Made by a program: the position numbers and the translations under genes. A model generated the notes under the pieces. That model had not been told where the DNA came from. It made no database searches and saw nothing but the letters and a program-made list of their open reading frames with translations. Below, piece after piece: positions 10,297-22,100 of a DNA stretch of 64,000 bases. Source of the stretch: Hofstenia miamia (Eukaryota > Xenacoelomorpha > Acoela); NCBI GenBank assembly GCA_004352715.1, contig SCFE01000079.1, positions 1,368,984 through 1,432,983 of the forward strand, given 5' to 3'. How positions within the stretch are numbered: the stretch's first letter is position 1; each line of letters opens with the position of its first letter.

Positions 10297-11000
10297 TTAA
10301 TCTGCAGAAACGCTGTGGTGTTTATTAATTTGGAATTTTATGCATGTATTTATGAACAATAATGATTTACATGGATCCTCAAACCCAGTATGGCTGTGAG
10401 CATTGTCAATGATAGTAAGAGGATTTTTGATGTCTAAGGTCACCGATTCAGTCAAAACAGTCTTTACTAAGATGAACGTGTCCTTATTCCATGCACGACC
10501 TCGCTTTATTGAATAGTGCAGATAACCGTAATCGGCTTTGATTGTCAGCAACAAAGTCAAACGCGGAAGACCTTGGTTACTGACTTTACGTTCAACAGCT
10601 TTCCCGACTGCCAAAGATCAACCCCCGATTCGTTCAAAATAAAATATTTTGGTCGTTCATGTTTTCTAACCAGGTGGCATAATTCTTGTGCTTATCCTGG
10701 AGCATGGTTTATCTACACATTGCTTCATTAAGCATAATCAAGAACTCAACTGATTATTGGATCCATTAAAATTTTCTCTAAATTGTTTCGTATCTCAACG
10801 CAATTTTCGTTGACTATTCTTAAAATATTTTCTTTATTTCATTGGTGACTTTCACACGTTGTGATCGAAAACCGACTCTCTTGTGCCTGCCAGTACTATT
10901 TTTTCTTATTATTCTATATGCGGTATCTTTCTTGATAGCAAGAACATTTACTACTGTGATGTAAGCGTAACCTGTCTTGGATGCCTCAATCAACCATTGC
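10297..11000 (-). pseudogene. DDE transposase remnant, IS630/Tc1-like
   Basis: Minus-strand fragments in several frames: TVVNVLAIKKDTAYRIIRK then GRHKRVGFRSQRVKV (helix-turn-helix-like with a GR.. linker), VDLWQSGK (resembling the first catalytic block DESG.nlW), TLLLTIKADYGYLHYSIKRG, and LTIIDNAHSH (resembling the second catalytic block, LDNA..H). The order matches IS630/Tc1-type enzymes. Stops and frameshifts are frequent. The family assignment is inference from block order. Confidence 0.45.
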
Positions 11001-11357
11001 TAGCTGTCTGTGAGATATGTGTATAGTTTGAAGTTAACCATTTAAAAGCAATGAAAATTATGCAAATATCAAGCATAAAATATTTACGAATTAATTAGAA
11101 ATGAAATTGAAGGCAATTCATTTAACTGAATAATTCCGTATCCTTGATATTTATATCCCGTTTGCGATTTGTCTTTTTGAACACATTGCCTCTTTTTAGG
11201 TTATTTCATTCATCAAGCGTCAGAGAAAAAAAATGTCCGAGTCGGTAATTTAAACTTGCATGCATATAAAGGCCACGGTTAGATTTGTTAAAAAGTGATC
11301 TGTTACATTTGAAAGAATTGCACGTCTAGCCTCCCGAGATAATTTGCGATGTGACAA

Positions 11358-11760
11358 TTACAAGGAAATCAAACGTACATGATTCCTTGTCCATTGTAGC
11401 CGTATTATACTCATCTTGGCGGCCAAAAGAGGTTTTCGGGCTGGCACGACATTTGCAAATACCTTCTCTTTCAACTGTCGAAGAATTGTAGATTTTGAAA
11501 CTGTGATATCTGTTTGAACCAGATTTGCTGATAGCTGCCGCACTTTGAGATTAGGGCTGACTGAAACAATACGACTCATCAAGCGATCTCTTCCTTGTGA
11601 AGTCTTTCTCTTTGGCACACATTTACCAACTCTGTTGCTCCAATCTTCTTGATTCATTGGACAGTTCTAGTCGATACTTTGAAACGCTTGGCTTTCGCAG
11701 GAATTGTACTCCTTGATGCAAATAAAATCAAAATTTTATTTTTCACTTCACTGCTGATAT
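11358..11760 (-). pseudogene. Tc1-like transposase DNA-binding region
   Basis: Translation contains ASRSTIPAKAKRFKVSTRTV (first helix-turn-helix), a frame break, then PKRKTSQGRDRLMSRIVSV, QLSANLVQTDITVSKSTILR (second helix-turn-helix) and LLAAKMSIIRLQWTRNH. This is the bipartite paired-like DNA-binding domain of Tc1 transposases. The catalytic domain is absent downstream, so it is a truncated remnant. Confidence 0.7.
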
Positions 11761-11961
11761 CATGCCTGCACCTATTGCTTACACAAAACAATATAAAATG
11801 AAGCCGGTTACACAACACACAATAAAATGAAGGAAGTGTCTCTCTGATTGATTGGCTCTTGATATATGCGCATTACAATGACAACTACTGTTGTACGCTG
11901 ACTGCATTGATTTTCTGTAGGCCTGTCGCATGATTTTGCTGCATGTCTGATCTCCACTCAT

Positions 11962-11963
<2 letters not shown>

Positions 11964-12003
<40 letters not shown>
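11964..12003. repeat. (TA)n microsatellite
   Basis: About 20 TA units interrupting a minus-strand open frame. Confidence 0.97.
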
Positions 12004-12006
<3 letters not shown>

Positions 12007-12009
12007 GTG

Positions 12010-12246
12010 TGTTATTGGCAAAAATTTCATAAATAATTCTAGAGTTGTTCCACAGTCTTCAGCAAATGGGTCCGGGCGAACTTCATCAAATTCAATATCA
12101 CTGACACTATCAAAATGTTTCCAATAACTACGTACCATTTGTTCATTAGGGCAAATATTTTCAGCTTCAGATGTTGAGTTGTGTATTTCTGAATCATTAA
12201 TATTTTGAAAACCATTAAAATCAACAGTAAACATCTGAAAGGTCAC
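12010..12246 (-). pseudogene. Possible piggyBac-like N-terminal fragment
   Basis: The minus strand reads MVRSYWKHFDSVSDIEFDEV followed by RPDPFAEDCGTTLELFMKF. The order 'acidic leader, short block, P..F...TLE.F..F' is like the region just before the catalytic domain of piggyBac transposases. It is cut off by the (TA)n tract. A second frame over the same bases is a shadow. Weak similarity judged by eye only. Confidence 0.3.
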
Positions 12247-12429
12247 TCTTATTGTCTTTTTTCAAACATACAATCAATTTTTACTAAAATACTTATAATA
12301 AAATTAACTACTCCACGACAAATATGGAATTGGGCATTTTCTTTAGGTTTGTACCCATCTGAATCTTACGCTGATCAAATATTACCCAAATCTTCAAGCA
12401 TACACATTTCTAATTGAACATCAATTCAA

Positions 12430-13690
12430 ATAAATACAATCAAACTAATGGACATGTACATGAAAGCTACAACAATCTATATGCTGAATGTGATTTATGT
12501 TTCAGGCCTGCCTGATTTTAGGCCCACCCAATTTCGTCTTTATTCAAAAAGAAATCTATTGCAAAGGAAATTACAAGCAATTGTTTATTTTCATGCTATT
12601 AAATAAATTAGAAATTTTTATATTCTCTAATAGTTTGGTTCTAAATTTAATGTCAAGGTTTGTGTACTGGAAGCTAGAATGTGTTAATAGTAATTTTACT
12701 GACAAAAGTTACTGCAATAGCAGTGAATTATAATTCATGCATAATATCGAATGTTCATTATATATAATAAAAATACCACAAAATATGACTCATTGAGTTC
12801 AATACAGTGATGGAGTTCTAAATTTAGCACTAATTATAAAATAGATTTACTGTTCCAAAAATATTTTAATGAAAAGTTTGTGTGTAATCCACAAAAACGC
12901 ACTTTGACATAAATTCAGAAAAAATTATTTATTACATAATTATCATGTATTACAAGAAGAAAGTGTCCTGTTGAATTTCTCTTTCTTGACATGCGAATGC
13001 AATCACAACAGTTGTAATTATAAAGCTAGTAGAAACAAGTTTGAAAATTTGCGGGTAATGAACTTAACAAATAAACAATGTTTTAATAAACGCCTGAAAA
13101 TAATATATTAGCGGCATTCTGTAGACGTGTATATAAGTACTAAATTTAGTACTCTATTCTAACAAATAAAAAAATCGTTTATAATTTACTGGTATATACT
13201 AAGCATGTACTTTTGAAAAAAGGTTTTAGACCTCTTAACACACAAAATTGTTCACATTTTAAAAATCATTTAAGTTCAGAAATTTTTCTTTGTTTTCCTT
13301 AGCCCTCTCGATATTTTTGTATATAAGTAGGCAAGATCTTGAGTTCTTCTAGAATGACACGCAAAATCGAACACTTGCTACATGTCCTGCTCTTTGCGCC
13401 TTCCATGACACCAACATTTTTCCATATATTTGAAATAAGTCTTTCTTTTAATTACGGCTTCTTCCAAATCTTTACACACTTTTTCAGTAGAGTTTTAAAA
13501 TTTTGCACATTGCTGTTTACGAAGAAGTGGTTCCTTCTTTCCAATCGTCGGTCGTTGTTAGTGCACATCTTCTCTTACTGCTGATGTGAAGTTTCTAAAT
13601 ATATGTTATTTATTCAGTTAATTTGCCTAAAATTTGTTTACTTGGCTCTTTATATAGATTTATCTAAATAGTCACATGTAAAGGCCTATG
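12430..13690. other. No clear gene
   Basis: AT-rich. On the minus strand around 13350-13580 there is a lysine-rich stretch with some coding look (CSKCSILRVILEELK) but no family I can name. Confidence 0.4.
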
Positions 13691-13724
13691 TTTCGTAAAT
13701 GATATCTTTCATAGTGGAGCTTCA

Positions 13725-14714
13725 TCAACTCAAATGCTCTTGCGGAAAGTTGCAAGTGAGCCTCCCATACATGTACATTAAAAATTCTTTTTGTTCGATC
13801 ACAGATATTATTGGAGCATCTTCATGTTTTTGTAGACATTTTTCAAAATTATCAATCGTAATATTGACAAAAACACCTGTACGGTGCCCCGATTCCAACC
13901 AAAGTGTTAGTGCATTGTGTTTTTGATTGTCAAGAAGTGCATATTTAGTAATAGTCTCTTCATTTCTAAAACTGTTGTAATTATTTTTAACATAGACTAT
14001 TCTATTTATTCCTATGTCAACCACAATGCTCTTAAAGATATTATTTCAAAAAATCACATCAGCAACTAAAGCAGTTGTGGAAAATTCAATGGGCGCCCTA
14101 GTGTGCATTTGCATCGTATTTTAGAAATGCATTTAAATCTCTTCACTTAGCCCAAGCCGTTTTCCAACAATCTCAATTGTTTTGTTAAATAGTAATACCA
14201 ATGAAATTGGTGTTCGATTATTAAAATGTATACTTTAACTTTGCAAAAAGTTGTCGTAGTATCTTTATCATCATTAGATTATATTAATAATAATAGGGAA
14301 CTATTGTTCTATGTTCGCCTAGATTTCAAATGAAATATCCATATTTTGTATTCCCAAATTAGGAATGACATTGTATAAAGTAGGACGCTATCCATTCGGA
14401 GTTCTGTTTTTTCGCAGTACTTCCTCGATTTTTCGACCACACTAAATTGTATCAATCAAATATTGAGTTAATGGCATGGAAGCATTTGTTGTTTCTGCAT
14501 TTATATGTTTAAAGTAGATGTTCTTTAAGTAAGATATTTCAAACTTTACTTGAAGCATCCCTGTACACTCGTCTAATTCCTCTACAATTATGTGCTCATC
14601 AGCTAAACTAATTTGCCAGTAGTTTCGGGCAAATTTCATAAAGTGCTCCTTAAAGGTTACTGTGTAGGAACACACTGATGGCTCCTGCTGCCTATAGTTT
14701 ACACAATTGTACAT
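13725..14714 (-). other. Two unassigned minus-strand open frames
   Basis: Frames at 14714-14442 (90 codons) and 14024-13725 (99 codons, containing ALTLWLESGHRTGVFVNITI) look more like decayed coding sequence than chance. They carry no motif I recognise. They lie between two P-like transposase remnants on the same strand and could be part of one, but the link is conjecture. Confidence 0.3.
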
Positions 14715-15080
14715 GTAGGTTGAGAGCGAACGCTTTCAACTTTCTTACGTTTTATATCGACTATTGTTTTTTGATGCGATTTTCTATCAAATAAGTGAAT
14801 TTTAGAAATATATTTGCTTTAAATTGATGCAGTAGAGGATTAGCTTAATTTTGCACATGTTCTTATAATTTGAATAAAATTAGACTGTTAGACGTCATCA
14901 ATGTGCTTCAAACAATTGCATAATTTGGTGGCTCATCTATCTTTACACACACTAGCACAAATACAGACTCTTGAGCTGCAAATAACTTTTCAAGAGATTT
15001 AAAATACTTGCAACCATTTATTTCAGGTTCATGGACTACCAAGCAGACTTCTTTATCATGCAGAACATCTATAACACAAG

Positions 15081-15568
15081 TTACTTTGTTTTCTTAAATT
15101 TGTTACACTTCTGAATAACAGGGTTTTTCATTTTTTTCAATAGAATGTTGGCTGTCAAAAATACCTTCATTGCTTTTTCAGCAAAGTCTTTGTCCAGAGG
15201 AGCAATAGAGGCTTGCTGTCTTGATAAACTTTGTTTTGAACTCGTGTCAATATGTCGCTCGTGGGTTTCCGAGTACCTATGGCTTTGCATAAACATTTTT
15301 TTCGTGACGGACTGATTCATTGTAAAGAGTGCAAAACAGTTTTCATTTGGGATACGTATAAACTCATTTGGAAATCGTGCACAATTTCCATAACCATCAG
15401 CTTGTAGGTTTTATCATGCTTTGGCATCCTGTAAAACGGTTGGCACATGTACCGCTGAAAACAGAATCCTGCGTTTTTTTCCACAAAACTTTGCAATAGC
15501 ACAGAGTTCATTGGTTCTTCCACCAGTGGCGTAACTGGTATGGGCGCCAGGACGCCTAACCCTAACCC
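15081..15568 (-). other. Unassigned open frames next to the P-like element
   Basis: Two overlapping minus-strand frames (15592-15317 and 15320-15081) read as one sequence with a frame break at about 15318 (FCFQRYMCQPFYRMPKHDKT; SETHERHIDTSSKQSLSRQQ). The second part has a faint zinc-finger-transposase feel, not enough to name. The first frame starts inside the neighbouring inverted repeat, so its true 5' part was probably displaced by that insertion. Confidence 0.3.
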
Positions 15569-15863
15569 AAGGAGTACATAATAACAGGACATGACACCGA
15601 AAATCTCACTTAAAACTTGAGGGCTGGCTCAATATTTTGTATTTTCATGCCAAAATGATATTTTTCATACACAGTGAAATTTATAGCATTTAGATGTTTT
15701 TAAAATTACAAAATCACTATATATATAATAGCTACATCAGTATTGTAATGCTATTCCCAAATTTTATAAATAAAAATCAAATGTTACATGTAAGATAACA
15801 GGTAAATTACGCCTTGATTAAAAAGCATTAAAGATTATATTCATTTTACAAAATTTAAATTGA

Positions 15864-17729
15864 TTATGCAAATTTGGTTAACTTTCTAGCATTACTTTGC
15901 TGTGCCTTATTCAAAATCGATAGTCCTTTAAGATAAATATTAACCAACTTCATAAGTACAGATTTTGGTGTAGACCTAAACTGAACAACATCACCAATTT
16001 CTTGAAGAAAATTATATAAACGATTTTGGCAATATTTCGTTTTAGATTTGGTAAAGTAAGAGTAGCAGCAAAACACGTATTCCACAAAATCATGTGATGG
16101 ATGGTGTAATCCTCCTCGGTTTAAATTAGTAAAAAAGGCATCGGGTTCAGACGGATGTTCATGCGACAAAAGCAGTATTTCTGTTGAAGCAACATATCCA
16201 CAAATGTAATAGAGACACCTCTTTTCATCTGAGCTAATTTCACTGACGTAGTTCATTAAATTATCTAATATATTAACATCATCTTCAAGAAATTGAAGAG
16301 TACATANATTGTGTGAGCTAATTTGTTAACATCGTCCAAAAGCTTGACCAAAGATGCTGCCTCCTCTGTACACCAATGACGGCTTAATATAAATTTCATC
16401 AATAATTAACCAACAGTTTTTTCATCGCTGTGGTAATTTAGAAAAAAATGAAATAAAAAAGTCGTTTTCTTCTGTAGATTTGTAAACCGACGTTATTCAT
16501 TGCAAGGTGCGCACCTAAGTTGGGCAATTATAAATTGCCAGCATATAATTATAATCTGATGCTATTTTAATGAATGTTGAAAAATGCAAAATCTAAATGA
16601 TACACTAATAGGTTATACTTACGCGAATTATATGCATATATGAATAGAGCAATAATTACGTAATTATTTCATACAGCATATATAGTTGCCCAACTAAGGT
16701 ACGCACTGATGGTAACAGACGCTTTTGTCGAAGTTTAGCATACAATGATCTGGAGACAGAATACCACGTAAAAGCAGTCAAAAAATCATCCATGCTATAT
16801 ATACGACCATTTCTTTGTTTATTCAAGAGGTGAATGTTGTTTGATAGGAAGCATGACTTATTATGCACATCTTCACTGATATTTGTAATNNNNNNNNNNN
16901 NNNNNNNNNNNNNNNNNNNNNNNNNNNNNNNNNNNNNNNNNNNNNNNNNNNNNNNNNNNNNNNNNNNNNNNNNNNNNNNNNNNNNNNNNNNNNNNNNNNN
17001 NNNNNNNNNNNNNNNNNNNNNNNNNNNNNNNNNNNNNNNNNNNNNNNNNNNNNNNNNNNNNNNNNNNNNNNNNNNNNNNNNNNNNNNNNNNNNNNNNNNN
17101 NNNNNNNNNNNNNNNNNNNNNNNNNNNNNNNNNNNNNNNNNNNNNNNNNNNNNNNNNNNNNNNNNNNNNNNNNNNNNNNNNNNNNNNNNNNNNNNNNNNN
17201 NNNNNNNNNNNNNNNNNNNNNNNNNNNNNNNNNNNNNNNNNNNNNNNNNNNNNNNNNNNNNNNNNNNNNNNNNNNNNNNNNNNNNNNNNNNNNNNNNNNN
17301 NNNNNNNNNNNNNNNNNNNNNNNNNNNNNNNNNNNNNNNNNNNNNNNNNNNNNNNNNNNNNNNNNNNNNNNNNNNNNNNNNNNNNNNNNNNNNNNNNNNN
17401 NNNNNNNNNNNNNNNNNNNNNNNNNNNNNNNNNNNNNNNNNNNNNNNNNNNNNNNNNNNNNNNNNNNNNNNNNNNNNNNNNNNNNNNNNNNNNNNNNNNN
17501 NNNNNNNNNNNNNNNNNNNNNNNNNNNNNNNNNNNNNNNNNNNNNNNNNNNNNNNNNNNNNNNNNNNNNNNNNNNNNNNNNNNNNNNNNNNNNNNNNNNN
17601 NNNNNNNNNNNNNNNNNNNNNNNNNNNNNNATTGTAATTTGAAATTCTTTTGTTTAACGTTACAATGGACTTATTTCTGATAGTATCATATCTGGTTTCG
17701 CATCCACCAACAGAACATTTCTTCCCCAT
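15864..17729 (-). pseudogene. THAP-domain P-like transposase, incomplete
   Basis: It starts at 17729 with MGKKCSVGGCETRYD, the first half of a THAP zinc finger (C2CH; CSVGGC supplies the two cysteines), the DNA-binding domain of P-element and THAP9 transposases. A 741-N gap follows. After it, 16889-16656 has SRSLYAKLRQKRLLPSVRTL, like the '..YE.LR....LPS..TL' segment after the coiled coil, and then stops. Finally 16256-15864 has LYYICGYVAS and LNRGGLHHPS, typical of the C-terminal domain. The catalytic RNase-H-like middle is not visible between 16655 and 16257, where only about 400 bp remain, so this copy is internally deleted or degraded. Confidence 0.75.
16890..17630. other. Assembly gap
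   Basis: 741 N within the P-like element. Confidence 1.
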
Positions 17730-18668
17730 TACAAATTGGTAAACTAATAATGAGTATTTTACTGATTATTTCTTGGGTAAACAACAGGAACAGCATTTGT
17801 ATTTTATCCAATGGGAATGGTTTATCCTACATCAATCAAATAATTTCTCGGAATCATAAAGCACCATGTTTTTCAAGACATTTAAATATTATTAGGAATT
17901 AGATGGGAATAAAAACGTAAACAACATCTGTCACACTACTCGATTTTGCAACAAAATTATTAAATTATCAAGCCAGCCCTCAAGTTTTAAATAATATTTT
18001 CGGTGTCATGTCCTGTTATTATGTACTCCTTCCCCTAACCCTAACCCTATTACAAGGAACTAAGTTATCAATTCTATACGAAAAATAATAGACTAATCTA
18101 AGGGGTAGGTTTTTTTTTATTGCATTTTCCAATAATATGAGTTTTGGATACAAAATAAAAGTTTTTCAATTTTTTATTTTTGAAAAATACCTAAATACTA
18201 GTAAAAAATAGTTAATTCTTTGTTGCTGGGAACATTAATTTTTACACTGATCAAATTGAATTTTTGGATTTAAGTATTTGATCCATTCATTGTTAATGAG
18301 CAAAATAATTCGAAAGTAGACTTAGAAGACTCACTAAAAAATCTGACCAATTACCAATGAGAAATAAAGAGCAAGTGTAAAACAAATTGTGATATAATCA
18401 TATGTGACTAATTGACCCATAACATTCACTAATATCTTGTATTCTGTAACAAGTCACAATGAAAACAAACGGAATTCCTTTTTGAATAGTGTTTTGAAGC
18501 GCTTAGATTGATGAACTTAGTGCATTATTCATTTTTTTGCAACCTCTAGTGAATTTCTTGAAATAAAAATTAAGCACTCGTATAAATAATGGAGATATCT
18601 GAAATTTGAAAGCATCTCAGGATGGACAATAAATTCATGTTTAATTTACTCCTTTAAATTGTGACCTT

Positions 18669-19174
18669 TTGCTAAACAGTTCAAACACCAAGACATTTGA
18701 CTTTATTCGTGACGTGTAGGGAGCATTTAAATGTTTTGCAAAAAATACGATCTTCATCAATATCCAAGGATTTCCGAGTTTCTCAACAGGCCTTGAGAAC
18801 ATTGTTTGAAAATGATTTTACCCTTATGGATACAATAGGCAATTTAGTTTAGCAAGAAAAATTAAAATGGTCGATTTAAAACTGATGTGGAGGAATGTAA
18901 GAGCCATTGACTGTGATTACTTCTTGACAAGGTGCTAAACAGTTCAAACACCAAGACATTTGACTTTATTCGTGACGTGTAGGGAGCATTTAAATACGAT
19001 CTTCATCAATATCCAAGGATTTCTCAACAGGCCTTGAGAACATTGTTTGAAAATGATTTTACCCTTATGGATACAATAGGCAATTTAGTTTAGCAAGAAA
19101 AATTAAAATGGTCGATTTAAAACTGATGTGGAGGAATGTAAGAGCCATTGACTGTGATTACTTCTTGACAAGGT
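18669..19174. repeat. Tandem duplication of ~250 bp
   Basis: 18669-18931 is repeated head to tail at 18932-19174. The second unit lacks two short pieces of about 12 and 8 bp but is otherwise almost identical. No coding function recognised. Confidence 0.85.
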
Positions 19175-19190
19175 GTCATCACATTATCAA

Positions 19191-19451
19191 TTGGAGATCA
19201 ATACATTTTGAAGTCAACAACCTTAAACATTTTTTGGATATGTTTCACCTCATTACATGATTTTCCTTATCACACATTAATGGAAACGTACTAGAAAGTG
19301 ATACATACAATCAATCGTTTNTTGGAGATCAATACATTTTGAAGTCAACAACCTTAAACATTTTTTGGATATGTTTCACCTCATTACATGATTTTCCTTA
19401 TCACACATAAATGGAAACGTACTAGAAAGTGATACATACAATCAATCGTTT
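19191..19451. repeat. 130-bp duplication around a single N
   Basis: 19191-19320 and 19322-19451 are virtually identical and are separated by one N at 19321. This is most likely an unmerged contig overlap rather than a biological repeat. Confidence 0.85.
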
Positions 19452-20116
19452 GTCGTAGCAAACATGTAACTACAATTTTTTACAGACATAAAACAATTTG
19501 TGTAAGCAGATTCCAAAAATTATAAAGCAAATTTTTCCTAAAAGATTAAAGTATTTTTTGGCTTAAATTGCAAACCAATGGATGATAAAATAAAAAGAAT
19601 ATATACAGTATAATATTGCATTATTTATGGAGCTTATGATAATATATGACAGTCAGTGCTTGATCATGAAACATATCGTGCAAAATTAATATAGTATTTA
19701 TTAACGAAAGGGCCCATCATATTGAAATTTTTAAACATATTGACATTATTGACTTTTGGTTCGCCCTACTCATAATCATTACCACGGGCTGCTAAAAACT
19801 GCCTTTAGTTCGCCAATCCAGCCAAAGAAATGCACCTCCATCATTTATGAAGGATGCCTTGCATTCCAACACCAAACCTCAACTTCAGTTACTAGCTGCA
19901 TCTGAGCCGGATTCTACAAAATGCATGCTTATATTGTAAATGAAAATTTTTGTGAATTTTGCTAAATAATTCGCTCAGTTAGCTATGGACACACGAAAGA
20001 TTAAAAGATTCTAGCACATTCTTTCCGATAATTAAGTGCTATCAAAATAAAATCGGATCCCCTCTTCTCTTTCTATTAAATGATTAGATTTCCTCAAAAG
20101 AAATTGATTGGAAATA

Positions 20117-21491
20117 TAGGTCATACCGCTGAAACCCAGCGGCAAATTAGATGAAACAAACGCAGCATTTTATTAAGTAAAACAACAACAAGAAAGTCAA
20201 TTGAAGAACGAATATGAATTATGTATCAATTTTTTAGATATAAGAACCACCATTTTCCACGATCTTTGCCATGTGGGCTACCATTTCCACCAACGCTTTA
20301 TTCATTCTTTGTGGAGTGAATTGTGGTAAATGTTCGTTGAGGAAGTTCTCGATTTCCGCTCGTGTATTGAAATCACTTCGTAGCGCTTCCAAGCGTGGAA
20401 ACACGTAGCGGTCGCACAAGTTCACGTCCGGTGAATAGGGAGGTTGTGGGAGAAGCCTAATATTCCTTTGTGCAATGTGAATTGCAGTGGCTCTTGAGGT
20501 ATGTGGGCGCGCATTATCATGCTGCAGTCTCATATTTTCGGGTAGAATTGGATCTGGTTGATTTCTGAGAAAATTTTCCAAATCACTTAGAAACTTAATG
20601 TATCGTTCAGAGTCGACAGATTCGTTTCGTGTCAATATTTGAAAAAAATGATGTCCTTTTTGAGTCACAGCTATGATCACATGAAACTTATTCTCCAAAG
20701 CAGTCCGCTTAGCAGTCTGTAGTTGGGGTTCGTCACCAGCAGCGCTTAACCAGCTGCCAATTGTATGTCGCGGCATGAGTTTTCTGCAGTAAAACATTTT
20801 TTCGTCTACTGTTACCAAATTCGATTTGCAAAGTCTTGTTGACAATGCAACTATCAAATCTTCACAACGTTGGACACGCATCGCTTTATTGGCTTCATTT
20901 AAGGTATGGGGAACCCATTTCGTTTTCAACCAAATTCTTTGAAGATCTTCATTTAAGATGCGCTGAACCATTGTGTGAGATATGTTTAACGCATCAGCTA
21001 TTCGTTGCACCGACATTGTAGAATCTTCTGCAAGTAAACGCGTCACTTGGTCAACACTCTGCAATCGAAGTTCACTTTTCTGTTTGCCACTACCTCTTAA
21101 CCGCTCGAAGCTGTCTCGTCCTTCTCGAAATTGCTGGCATACCGCTCGAATTTGTGACACTGACAAGCACTCATTAGGCCACGCTGAATTAATGAAATCA
21201 TAAATTTCCGACGCATTCATATTGTTTCTGCGGGCACTTTCTATCAAAAAATATACTTTTTCTTTAGTACATTCCATAAATAAACAAATGTTGCAAGCTT
21301 CGAAGTAAAATGAAAATACAGCAAACTATGGCTAAACATCGATCAATTATATTAAATTTTAATTTTTAAATATTTGACAAAATCAATAATATTCTATGAA
21401 GTGATTATACTGTTTATATAATTAATAAAAATTAATTATACTTAATAATTCATTCATTTAATTTGCCGCTGGGTTTTAGCGGTATGACCTA
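20117..21491 (-). mobile_element. Complete mariner element, apparently intact
   Basis: The ends are near-perfect inverted repeats of about 38 bp (20117-20154 and 21454-21491; both start TAGGTCATACCGCT) with two mismatches, flanked by TA at 20115-20116 and 21492-21493. Total length 1375 bp is normal for mariner. The only ORF fills the interior on the minus strand and has no stop or frameshift. Confidence 0.95.
20234..21277 (-). CDS. Mariner transposase, full length
   Basis: A 347-codon ORF, the usual length for mariner transposases, which cut and paste the element at TA sites. Residues 1-110 form two helix-turn-helix units that bind the inverted repeats (VYFLIESARRNN; MSVQRIADALNISHTMVQRI). 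Next comes WVPHTL, the conserved WVPHEL-type linker, then the catalytic core with D in TVDEKMFY, D in HDNARPHT and D in YSPDVNLCD. The last two are 34 residues apart (D,D34D). The usual mariner YSPDLAPCD is replaced by YSPDVNLCD, shared with the remnant at 3095-4418. The start is the first ATG, about 180 bp inside the right inverted repeat. The reading frame is fully open, suggesting recent arrival. Activity cannot be judged from sequence alone. Confidence 0.95.
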   Translation of the reverse strand: MECTKEKVYFLIESARRNNMNASEIYDFINSAWPNECLSVSQIRAVCQQFREGRDSFERLRGSGKQKSELRLQSVDQVTRLLAEDSTMSVQRIADALNISHTMVQRILNEDLQRIWLKTKWVPHTLNEANKAMRVQRCEDLIVALSTRLCKSNLVTVDEKMFYCRKLMPRHTIGSWLSAAGDEPQLQTAKRTALENKFHVIIAVTQKGHHFFQILTRNESVDSERYIKFLSDLENFLRNQPDPILPENMRLQHDNARPHTSRATAIHIAQRNIRLLPQPPYSPDVNLCDRYVFPRLEALRSDFNTRAEIENFLNEHLPQFTPQRMNKALVEMVAHMAKIVENGGSYI

Positions 21492-21493
21492 TA

Positions 21494-22100
21494 ATATAAT
21501 TTTTTCAACAAAAACAGATTTTTTAAATACGACACTTGCAAAAACAACATTTGCCCCACCTTTAAAGAACTACTCGCGGCGCCATCGAATGTGATGTTGA
21601 TATACTTGACGTTGAGATTTTTCTCACGGATTAATTACTGGACTACGACTTTAGTGTCTGAGGTAATTACAAGCTTGACGTTCTCACTGATATTGTTGGA
21701 TTTTTCCATTTTTTGCATCGCTGATTGCTGTACTTTCAAATTTGTTTACATTAATGTTCAGTAACATTTAGCCTTCTGAGTCCTTCTATATCCCCTTTAC
21801 CCGGACACTAAAGTTGGACAACTGTACAAAATGGAAAAAATTCAAAATTGATTTTCTTATTTGATTTTTTTGTTTAGAATGATAACTTTTTGTTAAGTAT
21901 GAATAATATGAGATAATTTTTAAGCGCAATTTGATTAGCGTCGTGTGTATTTGTGAACTGCTTTGTATAATTATTACATTATATTCCAAAATCCGTCCAA
22001 TAAACATGCGAAAATGCACTTTATCCTAATTCGTCGCAGATTTCTTGCTATGACTGCCTTTCTCCTCTTAACAATTTTGTGTTGAATCTTTAATGTTTAG
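21494..22100. other. Region expected to hold the first SPATA6-like exon; not identified
   Basis: No ATG-bearing exon with a convincing donor was found upstream of the acceptor at 22100. Minus-strand reading of 21530-21720 gives a stretch of coding look (NLNVKYINITFDGAASSSLK) with a stop, possibly an old transposon remnant. The mariner sits immediately upstream and could separate the gene from its first exon. Confidence 0.35.

Larger units (their letters stand above)
15569..18031 (-). mobile_element. P-like transposon with 61-bp terminal inverted repeats and THAP-domain transposase
   Basis: The left end (15569-15629) and right end (17971-18031, reversed) both start AAGGAGTACATAATAACAGG and match across about 61 bp apart from a few bases. 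Outside both ends stand telomere-like CCCTAA units (left ..CCTAACCCTAACCC, right CCCCTAACCCTAACCC..). P-type elements duplicate 8 bp of target. The repeat context prevents reading the exact duplication but is compatible with insertion into a short CCCTAA tract. Coding parts are described separately; 741 N lie inside. Confidence 0.85.

Noticed and set aside
11779-12010. Continuation of the minus-strand frame containing IYIYIYIY
   Set aside because: The frame runs through a (TA)n microsatellite; the Ile-Tyr run is not a protein feature and the part beyond it has no coding character.
15550-15570. CCCTAACCCTAACCC as a true telomere
   Set aside because: Only about two units on each side of a transposon, deep inside a scaffold; at most a short interstitial repeat.
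20836-21203. Plus-strand frames inside the mariner
   Set aside because: Antisense of the transposase ORF with no independent support.
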